The notes under the pieces are model-generated. The model searched no databases. It was not told the DNA's origin and worked only from the letters and a program-made list of their open reading frames with translations. The position numbers and the translations under genes are program-made. From the NCBI GenBank assembly GCA_018333995.1, contig JAGXSG010000008.1, forward strand, positions 123,290-187,289: 64,000 nt of DNA. Direction: 5' to 3'. This DNA is from Clostridiales bacterium. Lineage in GTDB: Bacteria; Actinomycetota; Coriobacteriia; Anaerosomatales; SLCP01. Position 1 is the first letter of the stretch; each line of letters begins with the position of its first letter. Shown piece after piece: positions 41,760 through 51,030 of this stretch.

Positions 41760-42689
41760 GTGTCAGCCGAACTCGGTATTTTAGTACAGCAATTCATCAA
41801 CGGAATCACCCTTGGAGGGATGTACGCGCTGCTTGCCCTCGGGTACACGCTCGTGTACGGCATCTTGTTGATGATCAACTTCGCCCACGCCGAGATGTTT
41901 ATGTTCGGTGCGTATGTGGGACTATTCACGCTCACTGGCCTGGCCCGTATCGAGTTCTTCACATCGAGCGGTCCGGCGCTGTTGCTTCTCTACTTGCTCA
42001 CGTTTCTGATCGCCATGATCGCGACCGGAATTCTTGGCGTGATCATCGAACGTTTCGCGTATCGTCCGCTACGGCACGCGCCGCGTCTTGCGCCGCTCAT
42101 CTCGGCGATCGGCGTGTCGCTGTTCCTTCAGAACGCCGTGCTGCTCTGGATATCTTCGCGCTCTCTGCCATTCCCGGTGCTCTTTGAGGTGCAAACGTAC
42201 CAGATCGCAGGCGCGACGATCTCTTCGATGCAGATTCTCATCATCGTCACCACGATCGTGTTGATGCTGGTGCTCGATAACTTTGTTTCACGCACACGCC
42301 TCGGCAAGTCAATGCGCGCGACGTCCCAGGACCGGGAGACCGCAGGCCTCATGGGGGTCGACATCAATCGCGTTATCGCGCTGACATTCTTCATTGGCCC
42401 GGCGCTCGGCGCCGCTGCGGGAATCTTCTCGGGCATGTACTACGGCAACATCAAGTACAACATGGGCTTCATCCCAGGGATCAAGGCGTTCGCCGCGGCG
42501 GTTGTCGGCGGAATCGGCAACCTGCGCGGAGCGATGCTTGGAGGGTTTTTGATTGGTCTGCTGGAGTCACTTGCCGCCGCGTACATCAGCACGGGATACA
42601 AGGACGTTATCGCGTTCGTGATCCTGATTATCGTCCTGATCTTCAAGCCCGGTGGCATTCTGGGCGAGTCCGTCGCGGAGAAGGTGTAG
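41760..42689 (+). CDS. livH: Branched-chain amino acid ABC transporter permease LivH
   Basis: 309 residues from the GTG at 41760, with GGAG upstream; the longer frame from 41685 overlaps the leader. About eight membrane helices are seen. Family motifs include GGMYALLALGYTLVYGILLM at the N-terminus and GNLRGAMLGGFLIGLLESL near the end. It forms half of the transport channel with LivM. Confidence 0.93.
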   Translation: MSAELGILVQQFINGITLGGMYALLALGYTLVYGILLMINFAHAEMFMFGAYVGLFTLTGLARIEFFTSSGPALLLLYLLTFLIAMIATGILGVIIERFAYRPLRHAPRLAPLISAIGVSLFLQNAVLLWISSRSLPFPVLFEVQTYQIAGATISSMQILIIVTTIVLMLVLDNFVSRTRLGKSMRATSQDRETAGLMGVDINRVIALTFFIGPALGAAAGIFSGMYYGNIKYNMGFIPGIKAFAAAVVGGIGNLRGAMLGGFLIGLLESLAAAYISTGYKDVIAFVILIIVLIFKPGGILGESVAEKV

Positions 42690-42691
42690 CC

Positions 42692-43909
42692 ATGACAGCG
42701 ATCAGAAGCGGACTCACCAGAGTCAACGATTTTTTCTCGACCGCACCGGGGAAGGTCGCCTTCTTCTTCGTGCTCGCGCTCGTAACGCTGTTCTTGCCGG
42801 TGTATTTCCAGTCAGTGGGTAACGCGTTCATGGTGCGGATCTTTGCGCTCGTGGGCATCTACGCGCTACTTGCGCTCGGACTCAACATAGTTGTTGGCCA
42901 AGCGGGTCTTCTGAACCTCGGCTTCATCGCGTTTTACGCGGTGGGCGCGTACGCTGGGATGAACCTCGGATTCCTGATGCAGGAGTTGCTCATCGGGGTC
43001 GGATTTCTCGGCGAAGCACCGGAGAACTGGTCGTACTGGTTCATATTGCCGTTCGCCGCAGTGCCAGGCGTCATCGCTGGACTCATGATCGGGACGCCGG
43101 TGTTGCGCCTGCGCGGCGACTACCTTGCCATCGTCACACTTGGTTTCGGTGAGATCGTGCGTATCGCGATCACAAACGATATCGCGGGGATTACCAATGG
43201 CGCGTCCGGTCTGCCAGGAATCGGTCAGAGTGTCGCCCCGGCAGCCGGACAGTTGTGGGTCCGAGAGAACCTCTCGGCGGGGAACTTCGTGTTCTCGAAG
43301 GATCTCTACTGGTACTACATCATCATTGCGCTCGTGCTCTTCGCGATCTTCGTTATCAATCGCATCGACAACTCCCGTCTTGGGCGGGCCTGGGTCGCGA
43401 TGCGCGAGGACGAGGTCGCGGCGTCGTCGGTTGGCGTGAACATCTTGACGACAAAGCTCTGGGCGTTCGCGCTCGGTGCGGCGTGGGGAGGCATCGCAGG
43501 TCACACGTACGCGTACTGGGTCGGCTTCATCAGTCCCGAGTCTTTCAACTTCATGGAATCCGTCCTAGTGGTGTGCATGGTCGTCCTCGGGGGCATGGGT
43601 TCGATCCCAGGCACCATTCTCGGCGCTGTCATAATTACCGCTGTCCCGGAGGTCATTCGCGCGCTCGCGGCGTCACCCGCGCTTTCTGGCGTACTCACCG
43701 CTGAGCAGGCGTCCACCGTAGGCGACTACCGCTTCTTAATCTTTGGCGGTCTCATGGTGGTCATGATGGCACTCAGGCCGCAAGGCATCCTGCCTTCCAA
43801 GCGCCGAGCCCGCGAGCTCAATCCAGCGAATGAAAACATCCGCGCGCAGGAGAACCAGCAGCTCTGGGAAGCCGAGCACAAGCACAACTCCGACAGCGAC
43901 ATCCTTTAG
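42692..43909 (+). CDS. livM: Branched-chain amino acid ABC transporter permease LivM
   Basis: 405 residues, starting 2 bases after livH. About ten hydrophobic helices; the motifs ALGLNIVVGQAGLLNLGFIA and RGDYLAIVTLGFGEIVRIAI are diagnostic of LivM. The hydrophilic C-terminal tail (residues 370-405) is longer than usual. It pairs with LivH. Confidence 0.93.
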   Translation: MTAIRSGLTRVNDFFSTAPGKVAFFFVLALVTLFLPVYFQSVGNAFMVRIFALVGIYALLALGLNIVVGQAGLLNLGFIAFYAVGAYAGMNLGFLMQELLIGVGFLGEAPENWSYWFILPFAAVPGVIAGLMIGTPVLRLRGDYLAIVTLGFGEIVRIAITNDIAGITNGASGLPGIGQSVAPAAGQLWVRENLSAGNFVFSKDLYWYYIIIALVLFAIFVINRIDNSRLGRAWVAMREDEVAASSVGVNILTTKLWAFALGAAWGGIAGHTYAYWVGFISPESFNFMESVLVVCMVVLGGMGSIPGTILGAVIITAVPEVIRALAASPALSGVLTAEQASTVGDYRFLIFGGLMVVMMALRPQGILPSKRRARELNPANENIRAQENQQLWEAEHKHNSDSDIL

Positions 43910-43935
43910 GCGCGGAAGAAAGGCGCTGACGCGAT

Positions 43936-44718
43936 ATGCCAATGCTAGAAATCAAGAACGTCACGATGCAGTTCGGTGGTCTCAAAGCCCTTTCGGACGT
44001 GAACTTTCACGTCGATGAGGGCGAGATCGTCGCCCTCATCGGACCCAATGGGGCGGGTAAGACGACCCTGTTCAATCTTCTTACCGGCATCTACCGGCCT
44101 ACTGAGGGCACTATCGAGTTTGAGGGCACTTCGCTTATCGGCAAGAAGGCGCACCGCGTCTGCGTCATGGGAATCGCACGCACATTCCAAAATATCCGGC
44201 TGTTCGCGAACATGACCACACTTGAGAACGTGATGGTCGCACGCCACACGAGGACCAAGGAGACGCCGCTCATGGCGGTGCTCCGCACGCCCAACTTCAA
44301 GCGGGAAGAGCAACACACGGAAGATGAGGCGCGCAAGCGGCTTCGATTCGTGGGGCTTGAAGAGAAGGCGAATGAGCTGGCGATGAACCTCCCTTACGGC
44401 GAGCAGCGTAAGCTGGAGATCGCGAGGGCGCTCGCGACCGATCCTAAGCTGGTGCTTCTCGACGAACCGGCTGCGGGGATGAACCCGCAGGAATCGGCGT
44501 CCCTTACTGGGCTCATCGGCAAGATACGCGAGTCGGGAGTCACCGTCTTGCTTATAGAGCATGACATGAAGGTCGTCATGGAGATCGCGGATCGCATCTC
44601 GGTGCTCGACTTCGGTGAGATGATCGCCGAGGGCAAGCCCGATGAGGTGCGAAGGAATCCCAAAGTCATCGAGGCGTATCTGGGTACTGGCGCAGAAGCG
44701 CTCATGGCCGAGGGATAG
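43936..44718 (+). CDS. livG: Branched-chain amino acid ABC transporter ATPase LivG
   Basis: 260 residues. Walker A is GPNGAGKTT (near residue 36). The insert GIARTFQNIRLFANMTTLEN is characteristic of LivG. The signature is PYGEQRKLEIARALA, and Walker B is LVLLDEPAAGMNP. It drives uptake together with LivF. Confidence 0.95.
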   Translation: MPMLEIKNVTMQFGGLKALSDVNFHVDEGEIVALIGPNGAGKTTLFNLLTGIYRPTEGTIEFEGTSLIGKKAHRVCVMGIARTFQNIRLFANMTTLENVMVARHTRTKETPLMAVLRTPNFKREEQHTEDEARKRLRFVGLEEKANELAMNLPYGEQRKLEIARALATDPKLVLLDEPAAGMNPQESASLTGLIGKIRESGVTVLLIEHDMKVVMEIADRISVLDFGEMIAEGKPDEVRRNPKVIEAYLGTGAEALMAEG

Positions 44719-44730
44719 GAGGGTACCTAC

Positions 44731-45438
44731 GTGCTGAAAGTCAACGGGATACATACCTTCTACGGCAAGATCGAGGCGCTCAAGGGCATCAGCGTCGAGG
44801 TTCAGGAAGGCGAGATTGTCACGCTCATCGGAGCGAACGGCGCGGGCAAGTCGACCACGCTCAAGACGATTTCCGGCCAACTCAGTCCTAAAGAAGGCAC
44901 TATTGAGTTTCTCGGCGAGACGATATCGGGCATGCCGTCCCACGCTGTTACGGCAAAACGCGTGATCCAGGTGCCTGAAGGCCGCCGCATCTTCCCGCAG
45001 ATGACGATTCGCGAGAACCTCGAAATGGGCGCGTTCCTTCGTAAGGACAAAGATGGGATCGCCGCGGATCTTGAGCATGTGCTTGAGCTGTTCCCTCGAT
45101 TGCGTGAGCGTCTTGCCCAGAAGGGCGGAACGCTTTCGGGCGGCGAACAGCAGATGCTCGCAATTGCCCGCGGCATGATGGCGCGCCCACAGCTCCTGAT
45201 GCTCGATGAGCCGTCGATGGGACTTGCCCCCGTGATCGTCGAGGTGATCTTTGGAACCATCAAGAAACTCAACGAGGAGGGCACCACGATTCTGCTCGTT
45301 GAGCAAAACGCCGCAATGGCTCTTCAGGTCGCCGATCGCGGATATGTGCTTGAGACAGGCACCGTAGCGCTTGAGGGCACTGGCAAAGAGCTCCTCAGAA
45401 ATGAGAGAGTTCGCAAGACGTACCTCGGGGAGATGTAA
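44731..45438 (+). CDS. livF: Branched-chain amino acid ABC transporter ATPase LivF
   Basis: 235 residues, GTG start with GGAGGG upstream. Walker A is GANGAGKST, the signature is LSGGEQQMLAIARGM, and Walker B is LLMLDEPSMGLAP; the VPEGRRIFPQMTIRENLEMG segment is a LivF hallmark. It is the last gene of the liv operon and converges with the leftward amidohydrolase gene 7 bases away. Confidence 0.95.
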   Translation: MLKVNGIHTFYGKIEALKGISVEVQEGEIVTLIGANGAGKSTTLKTISGQLSPKEGTIEFLGETISGMPSHAVTAKRVIQVPEGRRIFPQMTIRENLEMGAFLRKDKDGIAADLEHVLELFPRLRERLAQKGGTLSGGEQQMLAIARGMMARPQLLMLDEPSMGLAPVIVEVIFGTIKKLNEEGTTILLVEQNAAMALQVADRGYVLETGTVALEGTGKELLRNERVRKTYLGEM

Positions 45439-45445
45439 GGGCTCG

Positions 45446-46735
45446 TTACAGTGCGGCGATAGCACGCGCCTTCGCCTCGGCCAGCCGGGAATCGATCGAG
45501 TGGTCCCTTCCGCTTGTGTGGTGCCCGTTAGTCACCCGCCATGCACCGGCGGACATCACCGCGGCAGTGGTCTTTTGCCCGGCTGAGTCGAGGAGGGCCG
45601 CGTAGGGGTCTGGCCCCGCGACCGCGAACGCGGCGAGATCAGCGGACGTGCCGGGTTCCAAGGCTCCGAAACGCTGTCGGAGACCGAGAGCGACCGCGCC
45701 GTCGATAGTCATCATCCGCACGATCCGCTCGGCTGTGAGCCCTGGCGCGAGCACGCGCAGGGCGCGCGCTTCCTCGAACAGATCGAGATCGTGGTTGCTT
45801 GCGAGACTGTCGGTGCCAAGCGCGATGCGGGCGCCCGCTGCCTCGAGTGCGGCGACTGGAGCATCGCCAACCTGCAGATACGTGTTGGAGCGAGGGCACA
45901 GCGCGATGCCAGCACACTTCTCGGCGATAAGCGCGGTGTCATCTGCGGTGTGGACACAGTGGACGGCGAGGGTTCCGTCGAGCGCGCCGAGACGGTCGAG
46001 GTAGCGCGCCGGCGTGGTGCCTGGCGGTTGAAACTGCGCGATTGAGCGTGCGGCAGTCGCGGCGAGCGGACCGGTACCGTCGAAAAGAAGCTGGACCTCA
46101 GCCGGAGACTCCGCGAGATGCACAGCGAACGGAACGCTCTGTGCGGCGGCGCGTTCGTGGAGGGCCGAGATGAGCGCGGGGCTTGCCGTGTAGGGAGAGT
46201 GTGCCGAGATGCCATGGCGCACGCGGTCTGACCGGCGGGCGTGAGAGTCTTCCAAATAGCCCGCATCAGCAAGGCGGGCGCTCGCGTCGTTGGGCTCCAG
46301 GCCGAGCACTTCGAAGAAGTGCACGCCAGCGAGACCTGCCTGCTCGGCGATCGTCGCGGAGCAGGCGCTATACGCTATGTCGCCGACGACAGTGGTGCCG
46401 GAGGCGATCGCGAGTTGCGCGCCCGCGGCGCTTGAAGCGGCGAAGTCATCGGTCGTGAGCGCTTGCATCGCTCGCACGACGCGAGGAAGCCATTCGTGAA
46501 AGGGGGCGGACGGAACCACTCCATGAAGGACCGACAGCGCGAGATGCGTGTGCGCGTTCACGAGGCCGGGAAGCACGGTGCATCGCCCGAGGTCGTACAC
46601 GGGTTCGGCGGGACGGGCCGCGACAAGTTCCGCACGACTTCCGACCTCGGCCACGAGGTCTCCCCGAATGAGGATCGCACCATCTTGGATCGGTGGTCGC
46701 GTGACGGGCACAACCCACTCCGCCGAGACGATCAC
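45446..46735 (-). CDS. Amidohydrolase, probable aminodeoxyfutalosine deaminase
   Basis: 429 residues of the MtaD/SsnA amidohydrolase family. Zinc ligands are visible in VNAHTHLALS, in HLAESPAEVQ and in HCVHTADDT, and the catalytic aspartate in LGTDSLASN. Family members deaminate S-adenosylhomocysteine, methylthioadenosine or 6-amino-6-deoxyfutalosine. Because it ends the mqnE-mqnA-mqnC operon, deamination of aminofutalosine to futalosine (the MqnX role) is the likeliest activity. The start lies 2 bases after the phosphorylase stop. General nucleoside salvage is the alternative. Confidence 0.8.
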   Translation of the reverse strand: MIVSAEWVVPVTRPPIQDGAILIRGDLVAEVGSRAELVAARPAEPVYDLGRCTVLPGLVNAHTHLALSVLHGVVPSAPFHEWLPRVVRAMQALTTDDFAASSAAGAQLAIASGTTVVGDIAYSACSATIAEQAGLAGVHFFEVLGLEPNDASARLADAGYLEDSHARRSDRVRHGISAHSPYTASPALISALHERAAAQSVPFAVHLAESPAEVQLLFDGTGPLAATAARSIAQFQPPGTTPARYLDRLGALDGTLAVHCVHTADDTALIAEKCAGIALCPRSNTYLQVGDAPVAALEAAGARIALGTDSLASNHDLDLFEEARALRVLAPGLTAERIVRMMTIDGAVALGLRQRFGALEPGTSADLAAFAVAGPDPYAALLDSAGQKTTAAVMSAGAWRVTNGHHTSGRDHSIDSRLAEAKARAIAAL

Positions 46736-46737
46736 CG

Positions 46738-47583
46738 CTACTCCTCAGGCAGGCCGAGGAGACTCGGCTTGCGAAGCTCCATGCAACCGCATCTGTCGTC
46801 GAGTGTCGCGACGCTGAGCGTGTCGATGAGACAGCGGGCGATGGTCGCGGACTCATCGAAAAAGACCGCTTTAAGCTCGTCGTGTTCCCACTGCCGTACT
46901 ATGCCCTCGCCGTAGTTGACCACGATGTAGATGCCCGCGAAACAGGCGCCGATGTCACGTGCGAGGAAGACCTCTGGCGCGAGGGACTGGCCGATGATGT
47001 CACCGCCGAGGCGCTTCATGTAATCGACTTCGGCCACGGTCTCGAAGCGCGGGCCGTCAGTTACGAGATACGTGCCACGCCGGTAGACGCGGGGAAACGT
47101 CGAGCCCGCCGAGTCAGAGAGCAGCGAGGCGAGCGACGGGCAGATCGGCTGACGCATGATTAGCAGGTGGTCGCCGTTCACATATATGTCTTGCTTCACG
47201 GTCAGGTCGATGAAGTCGTCCGGAATCATCACGTCGCGCGGGTCGAGCAGGTGGTTGAGCGATCCGACCCCGCCGTCAGCGAGCACTTTGCGCACCCCGG
47301 CGGCGTGGAAGACCCAGAATACCTGCAGGCTCGCGTCCGCGCGCTTCACGCCGCGCCGCCAGCCGTGCATGCGAACCGCCAAGGCGTCACGGGAACCGTG
47401 AGGTCCGATGATGCGCATGTGAGTGAACGCTGGCGACCTGCCAAACGGCGTCTCGAAGACAAGGCCGTCAGCGATGACGGTCACGCGTCCGTCATCAAGC
47501 GCCGCCGCCGTACCGATCGAGAGCGTGCCGCTTCCGCCGCAAAGACCGAACTCGGCTGCGGGGACCGCCTGCGAGACAGTCAT
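46738..47583 (-). CDS. MTAP/PNP-family nucleoside phosphorylase
   Basis: 281 residues. Family features include RIIGPHGSRDALAVRMHGWR, LLDPRDVMIPDDFIDLT, and GTYLVTDGPRFETVAEVDYM (the purine/ribose loop of MTA phosphorylases). It lies between mqnC and the amidohydrolase in one operon. Menaquinone synthesis needs hypoxanthine or adenine to be removed from futalosine or aminofutalosine, normally by MqnB hydrolase, and no mqnB is visible here. This phosphorylase may do that step, or recycle methylthioadenosine or 5'-deoxyadenosine from the radical-SAM enzymes. The role is inferred. Confidence 0.82.
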   Translation of the reverse strand: MTVSQAVPAAEFGLCGGSGTLSIGTAAALDDGRVTVIADGLVFETPFGRSPAFTHMRIIGPHGSRDALAVRMHGWRRGVKRADASLQVFWVFHAAGVRKVLADGGVGSLNHLLDPRDVMIPDDFIDLTVKQDIYVNGDHLLIMRQPICPSLASLLSDSAGSTFPRVYRRGTYLVTDGPRFETVAEVDYMKRLGGDIIGQSLAPEVFLARDIGACFAGIYIVVNYGEGIVRQWEHDELKAVFFDESATIARCLIDTLSVATLDDRCGCMELRKPSLLGLPEE

Positions 47584-47607
47584 GGGCCTACCTCCTTTCC
47601 GCCGAGG

Positions 47608-48720
47608 CTACCAGAAACGTCTGACTTCCCGGTAGAGCGTGTCGCGCTGCACGGGCGTGTACCCCGCATCCTGGACCAGCCGCACCAGTTCTTCGCGGGC
47701 AAGCATGAAGTGTGTGCCCGCGGCGGCGACAACGTTCTCCTCGATCATCGTAGAGCCCATGTCGTTCGCTCCAAACGCGAGTGCGATTTGCCCTACCTTG
47801 GCACCTTGCGTGACCCACGAGGCCTGGATGTTTGCGATCGAGTCGAGGAACAGCCGCGAGACCGCAAGAACGCGCAAGTACTCCCACGCGCTTGCGGGCG
47901 TCGCACCGGTCGACTCGCCGTACTCGGTATTGCCCGGTTGGAACGACCAGGGGATAAACGCGCGAAAGCCGATACGTCCCAGCGAGACGGCCTCATCTTG
48001 CAGTTCACGCACGGCCCGCATGTGCTCTATTCTCTCGGCGGAAGTCTCGTATGACCCGAACATCATGGTCGCCGTCGTCGAGATGTCGAGCGCGTGCGCT
48101 TCGCGCATGACGCCGAGCCACTGCTTGGCGGTCGCTTTCTTAGGCGAGAGGTGTGCCCGGACGCGATCGACGAGGATCTCAGCTCCTCCGCCCGGTAGCG
48201 AGTCGAGGCCGGCGTCACGCAGCCGCCGCAGCACCTCACGAGTATCGATTCTGCTCACGTGACTGAGGTGAACGATCTCTGGAGGGCCAAACCCGTGCAC
48301 GTGGATCCCAGGGTGCGCTGCCTTGATGCGCACGAGCATCTTCTCGTACCACTCGATTCCGAGGTCCGGGTGCATCCCGCCTTGCAGGAGGATGGCCGTC
48401 CCGCCGAGCTCGAGCGTCTCTGCAACCTTGTCGGACAGCTCGGCCGCGCTGAGCACGTAGGCATCCGCGTGGCCGGGGTCCCGGTAGAATGCGCAGAACG
48501 AACACCCGCTCACGCAGACGTTGGTGTAGTTCACGTTGCGGTCGACGATGAAGGTGACCTCGGCGCCAGGGTGCATCCGTTCCCGCATTGCGGAGGCTGC
48601 CGCGCCGAGCGCGAGGAGGTCGGCCTCCTCGAGTAATGTGAGCGCCTCAGCGGGTGAGAGGCGGTGTTCGCCGCCCGCCGCCGCCATCGCCAACGTGGCG
48701 AGATCTCGCCGGGCCGTCAC
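47608..48720 (-). CDS. mqnC: Cyclic dehypoxanthinylfutalosine synthase (radical SAM)
   Basis: 370 residues. The radical-SAM cluster motif is C-x3-C-x2-C in VNYTNVCVSGCSFCAF (about residues 63-78), with the MqnC-typical VDRNVNYTNVC before it. AILLQGGMHPDLGIEWY and HGFGPPEIVHLS are shared with the MqnC/MqnE/CofH group. It converts dehypoxanthine futalosine to its cyclic form in the futalosine menaquinone pathway. The GTG start overlaps the mqnA stop (GTGA). Confidence 0.93.
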   Translation of the reverse strand: MTARRDLATLAMAAAGGEHRLSPAEALTLLEEADLLALGAAASAMRERMHPGAEVTFIVDRNVNYTNVCVSGCSFCAFYRDPGHADAYVLSAAELSDKVAETLELGGTAILLQGGMHPDLGIEWYEKMLVRIKAAHPGIHVHGFGPPEIVHLSHVSRIDTREVLRRLRDAGLDSLPGGGAEILVDRVRAHLSPKKATAKQWLGVMREAHALDISTTATMMFGSYETSAERIEHMRAVRELQDEAVSLGRIGFRAFIPWSFQPGNTEYGESTGATPASAWEYLRVLAVSRLFLDSIANIQASWVTQGAKVGQIALAFGANDMGSTMIEENVVAAAGTHFMLAREELVRLVQDAGYTPVQRDTLYREVRRFW

Positions 48721-49556
48721 ATGGTGTCCTCTCCGAATACCTCAATGTCCGGTACGCGCTCAAGCTGGCCGATGCCGTGCGCTTCGGCTAGGTAGCGTGT
48801 CAGACCGTCGCGATATTGTGGCTCGAAACGGAAGTGGAGCGCGTCGAAGTAGCTTCGGAAGTGTCCGGCCGAGAATCGCTCCCAGCGGGCGGCGTACGAC
48901 GAGATCTCGTCGAGGTGGGACCGGCAGTACGTGAGAGACTTCGAGAGGGCGTCGGCCACGTCGCGGACCGCCGCGGCACTGGTCGCGGCGAACTCACGGC
49001 GCACCGCCCAGACAGCATAGACCATCGGCAAGCCGGTCCAGGCGGTCCACTCGGCACCAAGGTCGGTGAGCGTAAGCCCGGTTGGCGGTTCCCAATACGC
49101 GCGCAGCGCGTCGTCTCCGATCAGGAGAGCGGCGTCTGTCTCTCGCATCATCGCCGCGAGATCAGGAGGCATTTCGACATAGGCGGGACGGACGTTCCAG
49201 TGACGTTCGAGCAAGATCCTGGTGAGCACCTGGGACGTCCGCGAGGTGTCGGCAAGCGCGACCGTCGCATCGTTGAGTGTTGCCGGGGACTGTTTCGAGA
49301 GGAGGAGGATCGACTGGACCTTGCCGTGGCTCGATATCGCGATGTCTGGAAGAAGCACGAAGTCATCGGCGTGACGCGCGTACTCGATCGCGGGAATAGG
49401 GGCCACATCAAGAATGCCGTCACGCAGCATGGACGCCAGGTCGCGCGGCGCCGCCTTCACGAGGTCGATTTCGAGCAGCATATCGTTCTTCACAAGCCCG
49501 TAGTAGAGCGGGAGGCAGTTGAGAAACTGGATGTGGCCCAGTCGGGGACGCGACAC
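48717..49556 (-). CDS. mqnA: Chorismate dehydratase
   Basis: 279 residues from the GTG at 49556, which has GGAGG upstream overlapping the mqnE stop; the longer frame to 49649 is inside mqnE. The N-terminus RLGHIQFLNCLPLYYGL is the MqnA signature, and LLIGDDALRAYWE is also family-typical of this periplasmic-binding-like fold. It dehydrates chorismate to 3-enolpyruvylbenzoate, the first committed step. It lies between mqnE and mqnC. Confidence 0.93.
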   Translation of the reverse strand: MSRPRLGHIQFLNCLPLYYGLVKNDMLLEIDLVKAAPRDLASMLRDGILDVAPIPAIEYARHADDFVLLPDIAISSHGKVQSILLLSKQSPATLNDATVALADTSRTSQVLTRILLERHWNVRPAYVEMPPDLAAMMRETDAALLIGDDALRAYWEPPTGLTLTDLGAEWTAWTGLPMVYAVWAVRREFAATSAAAVRDVADALSKSLTYCRSHLDEISSYAARWERFSAGHFRSYFDALHFRFEPQYRDGLTRYLAEAHGIGQLERVPDIEVFGEDTM

Positions 49557-49557
49557 T

Positions 49558-50751
49558 CTATCCTCCGCTCGCAAACGTGCCGCGAGCCACCCCGGCTCGC
49601 GGGGGGGCGCCGATTGTGCCCGCATCCCAAGCCGGCGGGGCGAGCTCATCGGCGTATTTCCTTACGACACGGTACAGGGTGTCGCGCTCGACAGGCACAT
49701 GGCCGGTTTCAGCGATCATTGCGACAAGGTCGTTTTTTGAGAGCGCCTCGGGTGTTGTGGCGCCCGCCATGTGGGTGATCTTCTCCTCGACCACGGTGCC
49801 GTCGATGTCGTCGACCCCAAACGCCGTCGCAAGCTGAGCGACCTTGAGGCCCACCATGATCCAGAACGCCTTGATGTGAGGGATGTTGTCGAGCATGAGT
49901 CGGGAGATCGCGAGCGTCTTGAGGTCGTCGAAGCCGGTCGTGCCCGGCAGATCGGCCAGCTCGGTGTTGGCGGGGTGGAACGCGAGCGGTATGAATGCGA
50001 GAAACCCGCCGGTCGCGTCTTGTTGCTCGCGTAACCGGATGAGGTGCTCGATGCGCTCGGCGTGTGTCTCGATGTGGCCGTAGAGCATCGTGCAGTTGGT
50101 GGCGATCCCGAGATCATGCGCCTCCCCGTGGATACGGAGCCATACATCGCTTGCGGTCTTCTTGTCCCACGCTGCCGCGCGAGTCCGGTCGCTGAATATC
50201 TCGGCGCCGCCACCGGGCAAAGCGTCGAGTCCCGCCGCCTTGAGGTCGGCGAGCACTTCGCGGGTCGAGCGCCCGCCGATAATCGCCATGTGCTCGATCT
50301 CAACCGCGGTAAATGCCTGCACGATGACGTGATCCGGCACGGCTTCCCTTGTTCGCCGCACTATGTCGAGGTAGAACTCGTAGCTCCACTCGGGGTGGAG
50401 GCCGCTCACGATGTGCATCTCGTACGCGCCGTCCGATGCGCCCGCCGAGGCGGCTTCCGCGACTGAGTCGAGTGTCATTTCGTAGGCGCCCTCCTCGCCC
50501 GAGGACCGTGCGAACGCGCAGAACTTGCACCGGTTGCGACAGATGTTGGTCGGGTTCACGTGGCGATTGACCATGAAATAGACGCGGTCCCCGTTAATCC
50601 GCCGTTTCATGTAGTCAGCCATCTGCCCGATACCGATGAGGTCGCGGCTGGCATAGAGCGCGAGGCCATCATCGGCGGTCAGGCGCTCTCTGGCGAGCAC
50701 CTTGTCCGCGATTGGCTCAAGCGCGGGGTCGATGAGGGTGAAGGGCGTCAT
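49558..50751 (-). CDS. mqnE: Aminodeoxyfutalosine synthase (radical SAM)
   Basis: 397 residues, ATG at 50751 with AGGAG nine bases upstream. The radical-SAM motif is CRNRCKFCAF (from about residue 71) after the MqnE-like NRHVNPTNI. LDALPGGGAEIFSDRTR is conserved in the family. It joins enolpyruvylbenzoate and SAM to give aminofutalosine. It heads the operon mqnE-mqnA-mqnC-phosphorylase-amidohydrolase. A 24-codon open frame stops one base before its start. Confidence 0.94.
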   Translation of the reverse strand: MTPFTLIDPALEPIADKVLARERLTADDGLALYASRDLIGIGQMADYMKRRINGDRVYFMVNRHVNPTNICRNRCKFCAFARSSGEEGAYEMTLDSVAEAASAGASDGAYEMHIVSGLHPEWSYEFYLDIVRRTREAVPDHVIVQAFTAVEIEHMAIIGGRSTREVLADLKAAGLDALPGGGAEIFSDRTRAAAWDKKTASDVWLRIHGEAHDLGIATNCTMLYGHIETHAERIEHLIRLREQQDATGGFLAFIPLAFHPANTELADLPGTTGFDDLKTLAISRLMLDNIPHIKAFWIMVGLKVAQLATAFGVDDIDGTVVEEKITHMAGATTPEALSKNDLVAMIAETGHVPVERDTLYRVVRKYADELAPPAWDAGTIGAPPRAGVARGTFASGG

Positions 50752-50752
50752 G

Positions 50753-50827
50753 TCAGCGGACTCCTCGGCTGATCGTACTCGGATTCATCATAAGGTCGGC
50801 TCCGAATACCGTTACCATCTCGGTCAT
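50753..50827 (-). CDS. Possible 24-residue leader peptide before mqnE
   Basis: The frame from the ATG at 50827 reads MTEMVTVFGADLMMNPSTIS and four more residues, ending in TGA one base before the mqnE ATG (TGACATG). GAAGGAG lies five bases before it, a better ribosome site than that of mqnE. It could couple translation into mqnE or act as a leader peptide. It may also be chance; I know no homologue. Confidence 0.35.
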   Translation of the reverse strand: MTEMVTVFGADLMMNPSTISRGVR

Positions 50828-50964
50828 GCAGCTCCTTCACGGTGGCGCGGGCTGATCGAGTGTGCGCGTATGGTTCCAGAGTAACTGTTCACCTCCGGCG
50901 TTCACAGATTCCCGGGTGCGATCGCGTAGTTTGACCGGCCGAGGCGACCGCGGGAAGGACATGC

Positions 50965-50992
50965 TTGCTATCACTCACATCGGATGTATACT
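50965..50992 (+). promoter_or_regulatory. Promoter of the C_GCAxxG_C_C gene
   Basis: TTGCTA (50965-50970) and a consensus-like TATACT (50987-50992) are 16 bases apart. Transcription would start near 50999, which rules out the open-frame start at 50965. TAAGTGTAA at 50994-51002 is the inverted form of the 9-base repeat at 5267. Confidence 0.6.
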
Positions 50993-51030
50993 ATAAGTGT
51001 AATGAATACATTCGTCGTCGTGAGGTGGCT

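Noticed and set aside
50994-51002. TAAGTGTAA, the inverse of the repeat at 5267-5284
   Set aside because: A single 9-base AT-rich match 45 kb away next to a promoter is easily chance, and the two genes have no shared function.
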